Below, in pieces: positions 33,371-46,013 of a DNA stretch of 64,000 nt. How positions within the stretch are numbered: position 1 is the first letter of the stretch; the number at the start of each line of letters is the position of its first letter. The DNA comes from Hydractinia symbiolongicarpus (lineage: Eukaryota; Cnidaria; Hydrozoa; Anthoathecata; Hydractiniidae), in contig NC_079882.1 in the NCBI RefSeq assembly GCF_029227915.1, positions 18,490,501 to 18,554,500 of the forward strand, written 5' to 3'. Below the pieces are notes generated by a model, which worked only from the letters and a program-made list of their open reading frames with translations, was not told where the DNA came from and did not search any database. A program made the position numbers and the translations under genes.

Positions 33371-36231
33371 CATTAAGGTCCGTCAAAAATCCACTTAGAC
33401 GGAGAAAAAATAACAAAAAAGCTGCATTTAAATTTTGTTCATGTTAGCACTGTTCATATACTTAAAAAATATTCTTAAAAATTTGTTTACTCGTAACATC
33501 TCAAAATAGCATAAATTTGTATACCCGTTTCCTTCATCGTTTAGATCTTGAAACCCTAATCAAGAAAATGTATAGGATCAAGTACTTTTGACAAACGGCT
33601 GATATTGGGGTTAAAAGAGTTTTGATGACCAAGTAAAATTGGTCCTAGGTGGTCCCTAGTTACCCACGCGGTGAAAAATAATTGACGTCACCACCTCGTT
33701 TCCAAGTAATTTTGCCTCAAAGTTTTAGGTGCACTGCAATGGCTTCATTCACGTCGCGCCGTAACGTCAGAAAATTTAACATATTAGACATGCATTTTTC
33801 GGTAACATCAAAGGAAAATGAACACATCCACTCAGACAGAAAATAGATTGTTTAAGGTGTTTTACTGACGGCAGCATTGCATTTGTATATCCCTATATCC
33901 ACATATCCCTGTATCCACATATCTGTATATCCACATATTCCTTTATCCACATATCCCTATATCCGCATATCCCTAAATCCCTATATCCACATATCTCTAC
34001 ATCCACATATCTCTATATCTGTATATCCACATATCCCTGTATCCACATATCCGTACATCCACTCGCTATATCTGTATATCCATATATCTGTATATCTGTA
34101 TATACTTATATCTGTATATCCATATATCTGTACATATTTAAAATATAATTTTTTGAGGAAAAGCATAATAACATTGAAATATTTTGCTAACACAAACTTT
34201 TTGAGGAAACGTTCCCATCAACGAAAATTGTTTGGATTATTATGATTGCTTTTTACATTCAACTGAAGTGCAATTCCATTCCTCATCACACAATTAGTTC
34301 AACCCTATCCATGTTGGAAGGGAAAGGGGTTTGCAGAAGCAAGTATTATGTGAAAATGGGGATCAAAATTGTTTTACCTACATAGCATGTCTCGAGATGA
34401 AAGTCACAAAAATTTGTAAGAATGATGTCTGTCACATGGCAATTTGGAGTCATGGCTCAATTGATGATTGTCAGCAGTTACTAGATTCGCCAGTCCTTCA
34501 AAGTCTATGGGAAGCCTATCGCGACAAATTATGACTCTCGGTACAAAAAGTTTTGTTTCGTTTCTGTAATAAATATAGTGGCGTTGTGCAAAATATATTA
34601 ATTTGTTATTCATGTTCATTCATGTTATCAATTTCAGATAGAAATTTTTGGGTGGAGAACCCCTTTAATAACAGCTGCAAAAGTAATAATATCTCTTATT
34701 CTTTACAGAAAAGTTCTTGGGAAGAACGTGTAGAAGGGTGTCTTGTGATTTCATTTTATCCAAATCTTTAACCTCGTTCCCACGGCATTTTGCCTTTTTG
34801 ATTACTTCGATAACTGGCCATATGATTGCTTATAATTTATGAAAATTTATGCACGTTAACTGCCCTAAAAATTTTATATCTGCCTTCGTAGGTGTTTTTT
34901 GTAAACGAAAATAAATTCAAATGTGGTTGTGATTTATCTAATCTAATCTAATAGATAACAATTAGGCCAGCTAAAGTCTTGCAAAAACTATATGTTGATT
35001 TTCGTTACATTTATTATTCACTTCTTGGGTAAAAATCGCAACGTTGCAAGTCAATATTGGGGTTCGTTTTTAGTGATATATTGGTTAAAAATATGTATAG
35101 TAAACATAATAAACTTGCTATACTAGTCAGGTTCATGTCAATTGTTGATTGTATTAGTTGTTGTCACTTTCGGTCTCTTTCATGAAATCAGGTCTCGCAC
35201 AATCTCTTAAAATTGATTTAGGAAAAATGATTTCTTGTCTCCATAACACGCTTCTTTTATAAGGACCGCTAAAATCTGACCGGAGGCTGGAAACCTCGTC
35301 TCCAAGGGTTCTTGCTTTCTTAATAGAGCCATCAAGGAAGTGCTGGCGGCTGTGAAATCAGGCAAAAAGCGCTGAGACGAGCTGTGTTTTTTTTGAGCTG
35401 TTCCTAGCTTGTTTTTTCTTATTTTTTAGTAAGAACACAACGTCTAGAAAATCCAGCCTCATTTTGTTCTTAATAATCTATGACTAATAATCTTGATTTT
35501 GTATTAGAAATGCATGAAATATTTTTAGCGGAAGGATATTTATAACGCAATATATTTTTAATTATTCCTGGGCGTTTTTAACAAGCTAACGGCTATTTTT
35601 ATATCCCGCATAATAAAAACGCCGTCTGACAGTTACGCGCGAGAGAAAAACTTGGACTACGGAAAAACAAAATACAATATAAAAAAACAACTGATTCCGT
35701 GGATTTAACCACAATCTAGTGAATAGTATTAATAATACCAATATTTTGTCCGTTATATCGTGTGATGTTGACTAAAAGCTTACAAAATTGCAATCTTACG
35801 AATCCGAAACCATTGGACCCATATCTACGACCTAACGACTATCCATATCATTGTCCGCCTGTGAAAAGTTACTCCGGAGTTCTTGCGCGTAAGGGCTTTA
35901 CACTGAAAACCAACCTGCACCTGGTAACCTGCAGTTGAGCTGTTTTGTTTGGAATAAAAAGTTCGTGAGTGGTCTCTGATTGTAGATATAATCCAAGCTA
36001 TGCGCCACTATTTCCGTAATTTAAAGCTTGGAGATGTAGAGATAACCTCTACATTATCATGCAGGAATCCATACCTGAGTTATTTGTACCCTTTATGGCG
36101 TTGCCAGATATTAATGCGCCCAGAATTACAGTATATTACGGAATACTACTACAATCAAAAAACAAGGTATTACAGTGCATTCTTGAATGCTACTACAAGG
36201 CATTACAGTGCATTCCTGGATACTACAGAGT
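33371..36231. other. Loop between the internal inverted arms; 16-bp tandem repeat, no gene supported
   Basis: At 33.88-34.13 kb there is a tandem repeat of about 16 bp, TATCCACATATCCCTA and variants, roughly 15 units. A 67-codon open frame at 34331-34534 has no recognisable domain. The rest is AT-rich, non-coding, with a stretch near 33.52-33.60 kb shared with 4.77-4.87 kb. Confidence 0.5.
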
Positions 36232-36528
36232 AATGCAGTATACAATACGCCATATTACTAAGTACTACAGTGTATTACTGTATATTACAAAGATATTACA
36301 CTAGGCAGTAGTATGTATTAACAGCATCGCGACGTTGATTACACTAGGCAGTAGTATGTATTAACAACATCACGACGTGGATAAATTGCTTAACGTCGCG
36401 TGTCGGATGCGGTTGAGCTGTCGTTGGGGAAGGAATACGACAATGTCGGGTAAAGGGGAGGTTGTGCCGGAGGTTCAAGTATACGACATATTCACAGACT
36501 ATATGGATCCTTCCATGAAGTGCTTCCC
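36232..36528. repeat. Right arm of the long internal inverted repeat
   Basis: Reverse-complement partner of 32748-32968. It contains an extra short duplication here: CACTAGGCAGTAGTATGTAT occurs twice about 50 bp apart (near 36299 and 36342). Confidence 0.8.
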
Positions 36529-36788
36529 GTAACATGCGCATGAAATGTACAAAATACAGACCACGAGACCCACGTGGTCATTTGATTGAGGTCCTTCAAC
36601 CTTTCTTTTTGGCACAGCGCGCAAAAACTGTAGCAGTAACATTGTGCACTGCAAACAAATGAAGAGCGCGCACTAACCAAAGAATAGCTCACACTGACTA
36701 AAGAAAAGCACGCACTAATCAAAGAAGAGCGCGCACTGACGTAAATGATTAAGAACACCTCGCACAATGCGAGCCTTCAGGGCCATCG

Positions 36789-39278
36789 CAAATAACCTCC
36801 CCCCAAAAAATATTGACATTGCCAAAACATCCGCTCTCTAATAAACTTTACTGAAAAAGGGGTCTTAATTAGAGATTTCCTCATTCAAGCAATATACAAG
36901 GACATAAAGAAAAGCACTTTCTACTTTATTTCAGATAAGTAAAATTAAGAATGAGTATACTGACCTCAATAGACAGATAGACAGAACAATTGTAAGACGT
37001 TTTGTCAGGGAAAGAGTCAAAATGTGGGGCTTCTATTCACTTTGGCAAAAAATTCTAATTTTCATGGTATTTTCGGAAAAATTTTGTTTCCAGTGCAGGC
37101 TGATAAAATTTTTTGGGAATTTGAAATTTTCACCTTAGGACAGGTCTTCTATAATAAATAAATGTATATATTTCGCCTATAAGAAATGCGCTAATTGTTC
37201 ACAATAAAATGGCAGGAGCAATAACAAACAAACCATTTATATAAACTATTGACATCAAATATCACATCAGCTGTATTTAAGAATTAAGAAAATCCGCCAC
37301 TATCTAAAATGGGAAAACATATTCTATTTGAACAACATTTAAAAGTCAAATATTTGAAATAGTTCTTTACAAACAAACGCACGATGCAGGTGAAAATATG
37401 TCGAGTTTGTTTGTGAGAGTAAAGTATATCCGTTGGTACGAAAACAAGGGATTGCACTTTTTCAGTAAGAAAGTGAAAGTATTATTGCCGCCATTTCTTG
37501 GTAAGTCGCTGTGATTTTCTTACAAATATGAATGAATAATTTTGGACGATGGAATCTAGGCAAAAGACTGCGAAACAAGGTTGGGTATAAACTATTATTT
37601 TAAATTGTTAGGGTGAAGCACGACGGATGGGTAGGGTGGGATGGGGTGGGCATTTTTGAACTTTTTGCGTCGAGATTATAACGATAGTAACTACATATGC
37701 AATCAATGCCAGTGAGAGAGGGCGTGGTTAGCAGGATGAAGAAATTATCACTTTAGCTACAAAAAGGAAGTAATGTACATTGTTCTGTTCACTGATTTTA
37801 GTTCAAATATGCTATAAATTTTGCAATCTGTAGGAGCAAAAAAACAAAAAAAAAACGTTACAAATTAATCAATTTAAGTTCTTTTATAAATTTAATGCCA
37901 GATGAAGAATCAAAAAGGACCAATTGGTAAAATTAAAGCGCTAGAGTAAGTACAAAATCGTTAATCCGCGAAAATAATTTCCCTGAAAAGTGATGTTGGC
38001 CTCAACCCAAAAAGTTTTTTTAATAAATTAACTACAACGTAGTGCATACATTGGTATATAAACTTTTTAATTGGTTTTTAAATTAAAATGGGTAGTCAAC
38101 GCCCGCCGGAACATGCATGCATAGAACAAACATTCTTTCTAATGAATAATGATTATAAACGATATTGTTGTCTCGGTTAATAATGACAATATTTAAAAAC
38201 TTGATTTTCTAAAATCTCTACAGAGTTAGATATTCCAGAATTGTCTTCCCTAAAATCTTGCCTAAAATGTTATTAAGGCGCTGGGAGGAAAAAACAATTT
38301 AGGAAAATTATTAGGGTGCGAATGGCGGATGCTCAGAAGTCAGTGGAAAAGTGCAAAATTTTAAGAATTGCATAAAAAAATAGAATAATTGGAGAAGATT
38401 GTTTTTATTTTTCTTTGAAGAACTTTTTTACTGTTATGCTGTTACTCTCTAGCCTGCACTAGACCGCTTCTTGTTAAAAGAGCTTAACGTTATCTTTTAA
38501 AACCTTACACAATCGACGAAATTTTCTTTCTTGTATTTCTTTGTTGACCTATATTTTACCGTATTCTTTCCTCCAAGATTTTACACAACATTGTATATAT
38601 TTTCTTTTTCGTGCATAAATTAATAAAAGAATGATAAAAAATAATAAATGAAAGAAACAACAATATAACGTAAAAGAAAACATGAACAAGTTGTAAAAGA
38701 AAACCGTTTTAAATATTCTGTTGTGGCAATGCACACGATAGGCGGTTGAAGAGGAAAAGAAAAAAAGGTGACAAGCTTGTGTTGAGTTTTTATCTTGGAC
38801 TAGGCCTTCTATATAGACCATTTCCTAATTGCGACAGCCAATATGGATATATACGCAAGTGTAATAATTTGAACTTTGGATTCCACGTTTTCATTAGCAA
38901 AGCCTACTAAAACTGCCAGAAGGTAAAAGTCCATACCTATTTCTTTGCATCAGTATCCAATTAGTAAAGCAGACCTTGCGCCGAATCGTTCCAATTCTAG
39001 GCTGATTAAATAAATTGGCGCAACAATGACGCGGGACAAGGTCTAATATTTAATACTGGTACGCAAATAATAAACAAAAAGATGTGGTGGTAGATGATAA
39101 ATCTCTCAAAAAAGCCTTAACTTTTTTTCACACTTTGCATGCTTAAGTTCAACTTGCTTCACTTTTTTTTATGGACTCACTTTACTTGCGTAAAAATCCA
39201 TAATGGCTTCCACTATTAAAAAATTAAGCGCGACATACTTCTATTACAATTAACATGAAGAATAAAGAAATATCAAAC
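36789..39278. other. Intergenic; one weak exon candidate, otherwise nothing seen
   Basis: No firm gene. On the plus strand 37398-37500 reads ATG plus 33 open codons (MSSLFVRVKYIRWYENKG) ending exactly at a canonical donor (TTG|GTAAGT). It could be a first exon, but no downstream exon or homology was recognised. Confidence 0.25.
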
Positions 39279-40439
39279 CGCCCAGTGGGCACTTCAACGT
39301 TGAATCCACGTTGAAAAGACTTTGCTTGCGACGTTTAAAAGACGTTGATTTTATGTTGTAAATGAAAGTCTTTTTGACGTCTTTTTCCGACATCTAATCG
39401 ACGTCGTTTGGAAATGCTCTCGCAACCGTTATTTAGCGTCTTGTCAACGCTTAAGAAACAGACAAACTTGACCGAATCAAATCATAATCGCCATTGTGGC
39501 TTCAGTTTTATATATCCATAGTTTACTTGTCCATGTATCTATTCCCTAGCATGATTCTGTTATTGCGAAAAAGAAATAAAATCATTTCTACGATATGTCA
39601 TTTTTTTATTATAAACATCGGCAGTATGTACAACTTCTCCGCTGAAAACTTGTTAAGAATACCAGTTGCGAATAAATACGATCATGATGCTTTATACTTT
39701 ATAAAAAGTGTGAAAAAAGTTTTAGCACATAGCATCAGAGAATGAATGCACATTCGGCTCTTATGTAAAAAAGTACATAGATGCGGCTGTAAAGTTGCAA
39801 ACAAATGGTAATATTTTGAAGTAGTAAAACTGCAGTAAAATTAGCGATATATATGAAAAACAACATAACGTCGGCATTCATATATCCAAAACAAAATATT
39901 AACTAAAACGTGCGTTGTTTATTCCTAGTTTATGACGATCGTTAACAAACACTGAGTACGCTTCGTTATTGGACAGTTTGGAACACTTCTATGAACGTCT
40001 GTTTGAGGTTTAAATTTGCAGGCCAGTGTGAGACGAACTAAAACAAATGAGATTTGAACGAAACAAGTTCTCGGTAAAAATTTAATTTGGTGCAACGTTA
40101 AATAAACGTCGATAAGACGTCGGTTGAATCAACGTTGCAGTGCGACGTTGAATAGACGTCTGGTTTACGGTCGTTGTAACAACGTCTTTTTTTCGACGTT
40201 ATATCAACGTTGATATCACGTTGGTTGAAACAACGTTGTGGAAACGACGTTGAAAAGACGTCGATGATGCGACGTTGTATTCATGTCGGAGGGCAACGTT
40301 GAAAAGACGTTGAATTTACGTCGGTTGCATCGACGTTGCAGACCAAACGTTGATTAGACGTTGAATTTTTGGTTGCGACGTCGCGACCAGAATTCAACGT
40401 CTAATCAACGTTGAAAAGACGTCGTGTGCCTACTGGGCG
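39279..40439. mobile_element. 1.16-kb MITE with CGCCCAGTGGGCAC ends and ACGTTGAA subrepeats
   Basis: The left end CGCCCAGTGGGCAC and the right end (reverse complement CGCCCAGTAGGCAC) differ at one base of 14. Inside both ends lie many copies of an 18-bp-scale repeat, CAACGTTGAAAAGACGTC and variants such as GACGTTGAATAGACGTC, densest at 40.09-40.42 kb. There is no coding capacity; the central part is AT-rich. No clear target duplication. Elements with CCCAGTRGGCAC ends and AACGTTGAA repeats are, as I recall, widespread in marine invertebrates, but I do not assign a superfamily. Confidence 0.8.
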
Positions 40440-41326
40440 TATACATGAATAACTACGAAACGATCAGTTAACGACAAAAGATGCATGCATAGATGTTCAA
40501 ATTTTTGGGAAATTATTTTCATTTTTATGACCATTAAATCACAAAAATTATCAACATTAAGTTGCATTTTCATAGCACATTATAGCCCGAAAATTATAAT
40601 AACATTGCTAGGCTTTTCTTCTTTTCCAATAAATTTACAGATTATTATAATCCTTGGGTTTATTTTTACTTATACAAACTCAGTTTATTTTATTTACATC
40701 AAAATTAGTAAATCGACATTGAAGCAATATCTCTAATTTATTATTTTTCTTAAAAACTTCTTTTCACTATTTCGGTTCCTTTTTTTTAATTTATTTTTAT
40801 ATTTTTTCCTCCTCTTTCCTTTTTGTATATGATATAATAATATTTGAGATCGTGTATTCACAGTAACCTAATATCACTAAACGTTATAGGTCCTGAATTC
40901 GAGGTTAATATTCATAGTCCACGAATATTTCGACAAACTGACTGAAGCGAATGAATTACTAAACTGCTTCTCGTTATATCCGCGCGCTTTTAATAGGGGC
41001 GCTTCTATTACGACCACACTTAACAGATGCAAAACCTCGGGCGTGTTAGGTTTTCTCATATTTGAACGGAACCTAAACCTGACAAGCCCTGAGGACAAGG
41101 TTGAAAAATGCAGTGCTTCTTGAAAATATAACGTACCGGGGAGTTATTACTTAACTAATTACCAGCCTTTTGATCCAAAAAACCATACACTGAAAACATA
41201 AGGGGTTACAGCAGAAGCAAATTATTAATGTTAAATATATGTCACTCTTTTTTTACAAGCAAAAAAAATTAATGTGTTTGATTCTGCATACTCTGATTGC
41301 ACGTAAACTCGCCGTGAATACAATCT
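40440..41326. other. Intergenic, downstream of fascin; no gene seen
   Basis: AT-rich, no supported coding region. The right-hand part should contain the fascin 3' UTR. Confidence 0.4.
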
Positions 41327-43224
41327 TTAATACTCCCAAATAGTACCTCCACTACATTTTTCACCTGTTGCCATAATGGTACCATTTTGATATCCTGCTA
41401 AATACTTCCCATTTCTCGCTTTTATCAGCATCTTGTTGATGCCGCACAACTCAAACAAAAATAGATCGCCCTCGTCCGGGTTGGCCACCATGCTTAAGTT
41501 GCAATCAACCTTTAAATACGACCCGTTTTTTGTTTTTAACTTGTACTTTCCGTTGTGTAAACTGACACCTAGCGTATCGGGACTTCCCAGATTGCATTGC
41601 ACCTTGTTGCTTGTTGTTCCTATGTAGCCTTGATCACCACGCAATATAATTCTCTCCCTGTTAACAAGTGTTAGTGCGAATAGAGAATTTGGATCGTTGC
41701 ATGTTTCACTTGATGGGGTTAACTGGCCTCCAGATGAAGACGTGATATATTTGCCATTAGAAGCTTTCAGGGCCACTTTTCCATTCTGCCACTTCATTTC
41801 ACAATAACAATTTTCCGTGAGTTTGATGGAAGAAGCAGTGATGGATTTCTCATTAGCCACGAAGTAATTTTTGTTTCTTGCCAGAATAGAAACTTTATCT
41901 TCTTGATCAGGATGAAAATCAAGTTGAAAGATTTCTGTATCAGACACTTCCATAACCTGATTTGCTGTGGCGTCAATTCCTGGAAAAAACACTTCTGGTG
42001 GTATATGTTGGCTACTAAATAGTTGCTTATACATTTACAATGTCTACAGTTAAGAGATAGGTTTGAAATTTAAAAACACAAATAAAAGTAATATATTAAA
42101 GAAAATTCGAATGATCTTTATTTTCATGACATTCACGTGCGATAATACAAGGTGCCTAAGGTCCTATAAGTGATAATTGTCGCTACACCTTTTTGTCATA
42201 AAAAAATATAATGTAATACCATGGTGGTTCTACCTCCATGCTAGTACTGGTAGCTTTGCTATTAAAAGTCAACTGCTATATTATACAGAAAAAAAACGAC
42301 TTAAGAAGCGATGGACAATCCGCGTGAAGTTATTGACAAAATTTTGACCGAAATGCTCATCCTTATAAAAGTAACTTAACATTACTTACATAATTCATCA
42401 TTATACATAAATCCGTTCGCTTTCTTACCTTTTAGAGTGACTTTTTTTCCATTGTTAGCCGTGAAAAAACATTGTGCTTTACTTCCTTCAAAAGCAAACA
42501 ATTCATCCTTCCCAACCGCTTTTTTTGTTGCAACAAGTTTCCCGTTTGGTCCATAAACTGTTAAGTACTTCCCGTTCGATGCACGAAATGCGAAGGAAGA
42601 TTCCTGGATCAAAATGCTCAACAAACATTCATCGTTGCAAGTGTTTTCCAATGCTCCAGTTACACCGTTCAAGTATCTTCCCAGGGTGTCTTTAACAGCG
42701 TACTTTCCTTTGCAAAATTCTAAAGTAACGATGCATCCCATACCCCAAGGTATATCAACGTTAGCTTGAAACTCGTTGTCATTCACGGTGACATATTGTT
42801 TTCTTGAGATGTTTCTGACGTTGCAGTGCGGATGGTTCGTGACGTGGATAGCCCATAGCGATTCTGCATTGCGTTTCAAAACGGTGTGCAATCGTTCTGT
42901 ATTTCCAGTCAAGTATTTCCCGAAGACATCCTTAAATGCCCATTTGCCGTCATCAGTCACCTCGACATCAAATAAATACTCTTTTTCCTTCTCACTACTC
43001 TCGCACAAAACGTTACCATTTTTGCCCGTCTCTAGGTACCTTTGTTGTTGATTCCGTAGGTAACCTTTAAATGAGTAGCCTGCTTCTTGTTCTTACATCC
43101 AAATTTGTTTCGATCGCAGAGCATTGCCCTTCACGTTTATTTGATTACCAAACTTTTCTGCAGTCAAGTACCTTCCTTCATAATTCATCAACCCAAACTG
43201 TGTTGCTATTGCCATCTGCGACAT
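41327..43224 (-). CDS. FSCN-like: Fascin (actin-bundling, four beta-trefoil repeats), 2 exons, with an in-frame stop at codon 44
   Basis: Fascins cross-link actin filaments in filopodia. Exon 1 is 43224-42429 and exon 2 is 41979-41327 (donor AAAAG|GTAAG, acceptor TTCCAG|GA); together 482 codons before the stop (human fascin-1 has 493 aa). Hallmarks: TQFGLMNYEGRYLTAEKFG, the repeated (A/S)NGKY motifs of the trefoil lobes, VGKDELFAFE, and the family ending WEY. The reading frame is interrupted by TAA at 43095-43093, exactly where relatives read LEQ after KQIW (here KQIWM-stop-EQ). Coding similarity continues unbroken after it, so this is a single substitution (TTA to TAA fits). It may be a null allele, a recent pseudogene, readthrough or a sequence error. 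The rest of the gene is undamaged. Confidence 0.92.
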
Positions 43225-46013
43225 TGGTGTTGTATACCGAGAGGAAGTATATTTTACTTCTTAAAAGAAAAAAAATATATACTGACAACTTATATCGATA
43301 TTTGTTATTTGCTTGTTAATAATCCTATTTGACATAAAAAAGGTTGGATAAGTCGTGCGAAAAGAAATATTATTTATTATCCTTTTAAAGCAATTTAAGT
43401 GAATTTAACCTTGACAAATGGAGCAAAACACTGTCAAACATCTTAAAAAATGGCTAATTCCTGTCAAACCTTTCACAGCTATGCACTTAAAACAAGTGGT
43501 TAAATGTACATATTATACATGGTGGCTGTACTCTCTTTTATCTACCCATCCTGAATTAATAGCCGACAAACTACAATATAAAAATGGCGTGCACATAGCG
43601 AAACCAGCACGTGCAAAAACATTTTTTGCATAACCATACTGGTTTGTGTGTGCCATTATTACTTATTACGTCATTTATATGTCATTATTATGTCATACTA
43701 TCGGTGCTTCTCTTTGCTTTAGAGCTTCTTGTGAAAGGAAAAATTAGTATTTATTTCGCTTTTCATAGTTTTTCTTCAATTTTTTGAAACCCCTCTTAAA
43801 ACCCCTATCTAATACCCATTTAACATAGTTAAAAACCATTCATAAAAAATCACTCGTGAAAATATTTTTCGCAAAAACATTAGCGACACAACTACAACAC
43901 AACTTGATGTAACCGCAGCTAAAAAAAACCAAATTTTTTACAAAGAACATCTTCACAAAAAAAAAAATCAATTCATTGTGTAAATTTATAATTTTAAATA
44001 TTCTAAACCACAAATGGCTTCTAAATGTTTTTTACAAAATTCTATTTTTTTAATTTGTTAACTCCACATGTCGTAATCTCATTCCCGTCATCCTTTAATA
44101 AAATATTTCCGTTTGATTGGTTGAAACTAAAATAGCAGGTGTGCAGAGTCTCTTTAATATAAACACGATAAGTCAAAAGAAACACGAGGGACTTCACTGA
44201 ATATTTTTTTTGTTTTGTGTAGAAAATAAAAATAACATATAGAGCTTCTAATTACCGTGGCTTTCTACCGCCCGTTTTTTGTATCTAATCCAACCTGACT
44301 CTCAGCTTCTTATTAGCATTACAGTCGTAATTATTTCGCTTGGGACAAGGAATTTAACATATTTTCCACTGTTTCCGTATAACTGTAGCTATACTGCTAC
44401 AGAATCATAAATATTTCGTGTTCTCATAGTCGTAACATCACACAATGAACGTTGGAAGTCATACTCATACACACGCACATGGACACAGGAGGGGAGGGGG
44501 TGGTATTTCATCAAACGGTGCTCGTGGAAAGTAGTTGTGCAAAGAAGTAGATGTTTTATCACATAAGAAAAATCAGTCTGGAAAAACGGGTTGGCTCGGT
44601 TTCACTGAAATTTTACATGAGAAAAACTTCATGTGATAGCGAACTGTCCAGTCCGGCAAACGGAGCATAAAGTTATTTATCTGATAAGTTATCTAGTTTG
44701 CTGATAATTATTTTATGAAAGACCGCCTTTCTTTTTTTTGTGTTTGCAGATCATATCAATCCAATTTAAAAAATCCCTGCGTGAAAAAAAATATTTTGAC
44801 ATGGAATGTGATTGTGAGAAGGAAGAGTATAAATAAAAAAATATAAAGTGAGAAATAATTAACTCATAATATTTTAACAAAATTGGCTAGAATAATCCTA
44901 GCATTACTTATGCGCTGCAGTTGCTTGTTGATATTATCTATAATACAGTAAAGGTTACCATTGTTTTAGAGTTGTGTTAATACGAACTTACGAGCAGTTG
45001 TGTACAATTCCAGTACAGGAAAATATTATTAACACCTTGAATTAAAAAAAAATTCCATTGACTTTTATGAATTCGTAGGCTAACTTGGTAGGCTTGTGGT
45101 ATTCTGCAGACCAGAATACATGTAAAGCGACTTAATGTACTTCCCCGTACATATAAAACTTTTAAAGTCACGTGATCAAAACACTACTTCTTCGTAAATT
45201 ACGAAAATAACCCCCGCGATTATAAATAATTTACACTAGCTTCAATCATTTCACATTTGATAAACTATTCTGTCAAGAATGAAGTATGTGTATGCGTCTT
45301 TTTTTCCAAACCTATTAATTTCTGTTCAAGCTTTTTTAGCTCTGAAATTTAAGGAGATTTTTGTTGTCGTATTCAATATTAAATTTAGCTAATTAGGTGA
45401 TTTGGGAAACCATCATTTGGCTGGGGACCTATTTGATAATTTGAAAATATATTATTAGAACAAGAACTATATTAAATATACTAAAAAAATTCGCGCACCA
45501 GTTGTTCACAATAAGTAAGTTTTTTAAAGCTTCTTTAATTGATTGACATCAACTGTCAGTGATCTTTATTGCCTCCGCCTATCAGTTTAAACAAGTTTTT
45601 TCGATAAAAAAGTAAACTTTTACCATTACCACCAAAAAAATTGAATAACTTAAAATGATGGTAATAGTTCGCTGGTAACAAGCAAAAACAAAAATATGAA
45701 ACATGAAACACTCAATAAAAAGTTCAATACGATTTACTGCATCAAAACTATATTATAACTTATATCATCAAACTCCAAAGTTAAACGGACAACCAAAGAA
45801 AATAAATATAACCTGCATTATTAACTATTAATTGTTAGTTTATACTTCTAAATTGTCACAAGAAACGTTAAATTAAAAGTATAAGCGCTTGTCTTAAGGC
45901 TCGTCAAATAAGCCCCATATTTTTCTCGGTGACTCGTACATATGTTAATATGTCCATTTTATCTCGTTTTGTCCCACAGGTTACACAAGACTGTTCCGCA
46001 CAACACATTACCT
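43225..46013. other. Intergenic between fascin and the GPCR; no gene seen
   Basis: AT-rich, no supported coding region. A polypyrimidine tract and CCCACAG at 45962-45979 look like a splice acceptor just before the GPCR start, implying an upstream untranslated exon somewhere in this stretch. Confidence 0.4.

Larger units (their letters stand above)
28920..36788. mobile_element. 7.9-kb terminal-inverted-repeat DNA element with broken integrase and a convergent second ORF
   Basis: The ends form a 38-bp terminal inverted repeat (28920-28957 and 36751-36788) matching at 36 of 38 positions and beginning CGATGGCCCTGAAGGCTC. Both termini then carry short subterminal repeats: GCGCTCTTCTT-type words on the left and, on the right, about four tandem units of 26-30 bp around AGCGCGCACT. 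Inside are an integrase remnant (+, 31.23-31.76 kb), a convergent degraded ORF (-, 32.18-32.71 kb), a nested TTAA-flanked element (29.13-31.17 kb), a tandem-repeat array (32.9-33.4 kb) and a long inverted repeat (32.75/36.5 kb). No convincing target duplication is visible. TIR ends with an integrase-type protein suggest a cut-and-paste element with a retroviral-type DDE integrase; the copy is inactive. Confidence 0.8.

Noticed and set aside
33877-34245. 122-codon His/Tyr/Ile/Pro-rich ORF
   Set aside because: Product of the 16-bp tandem repeat.
43077-43097. A 17-nt intron in fascin (GTAAGA donor to a nearby AG) that would remove the stop
   Set aside because: Far below any plausible spliceosomal intron size, and the removed bases encode residues (EQEA) expected in the protein.
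41433-43332. Several plus-strand ORFs of 60-90 codons opposite fascin
   Set aside because: Antisense shadows of the fascin exons.
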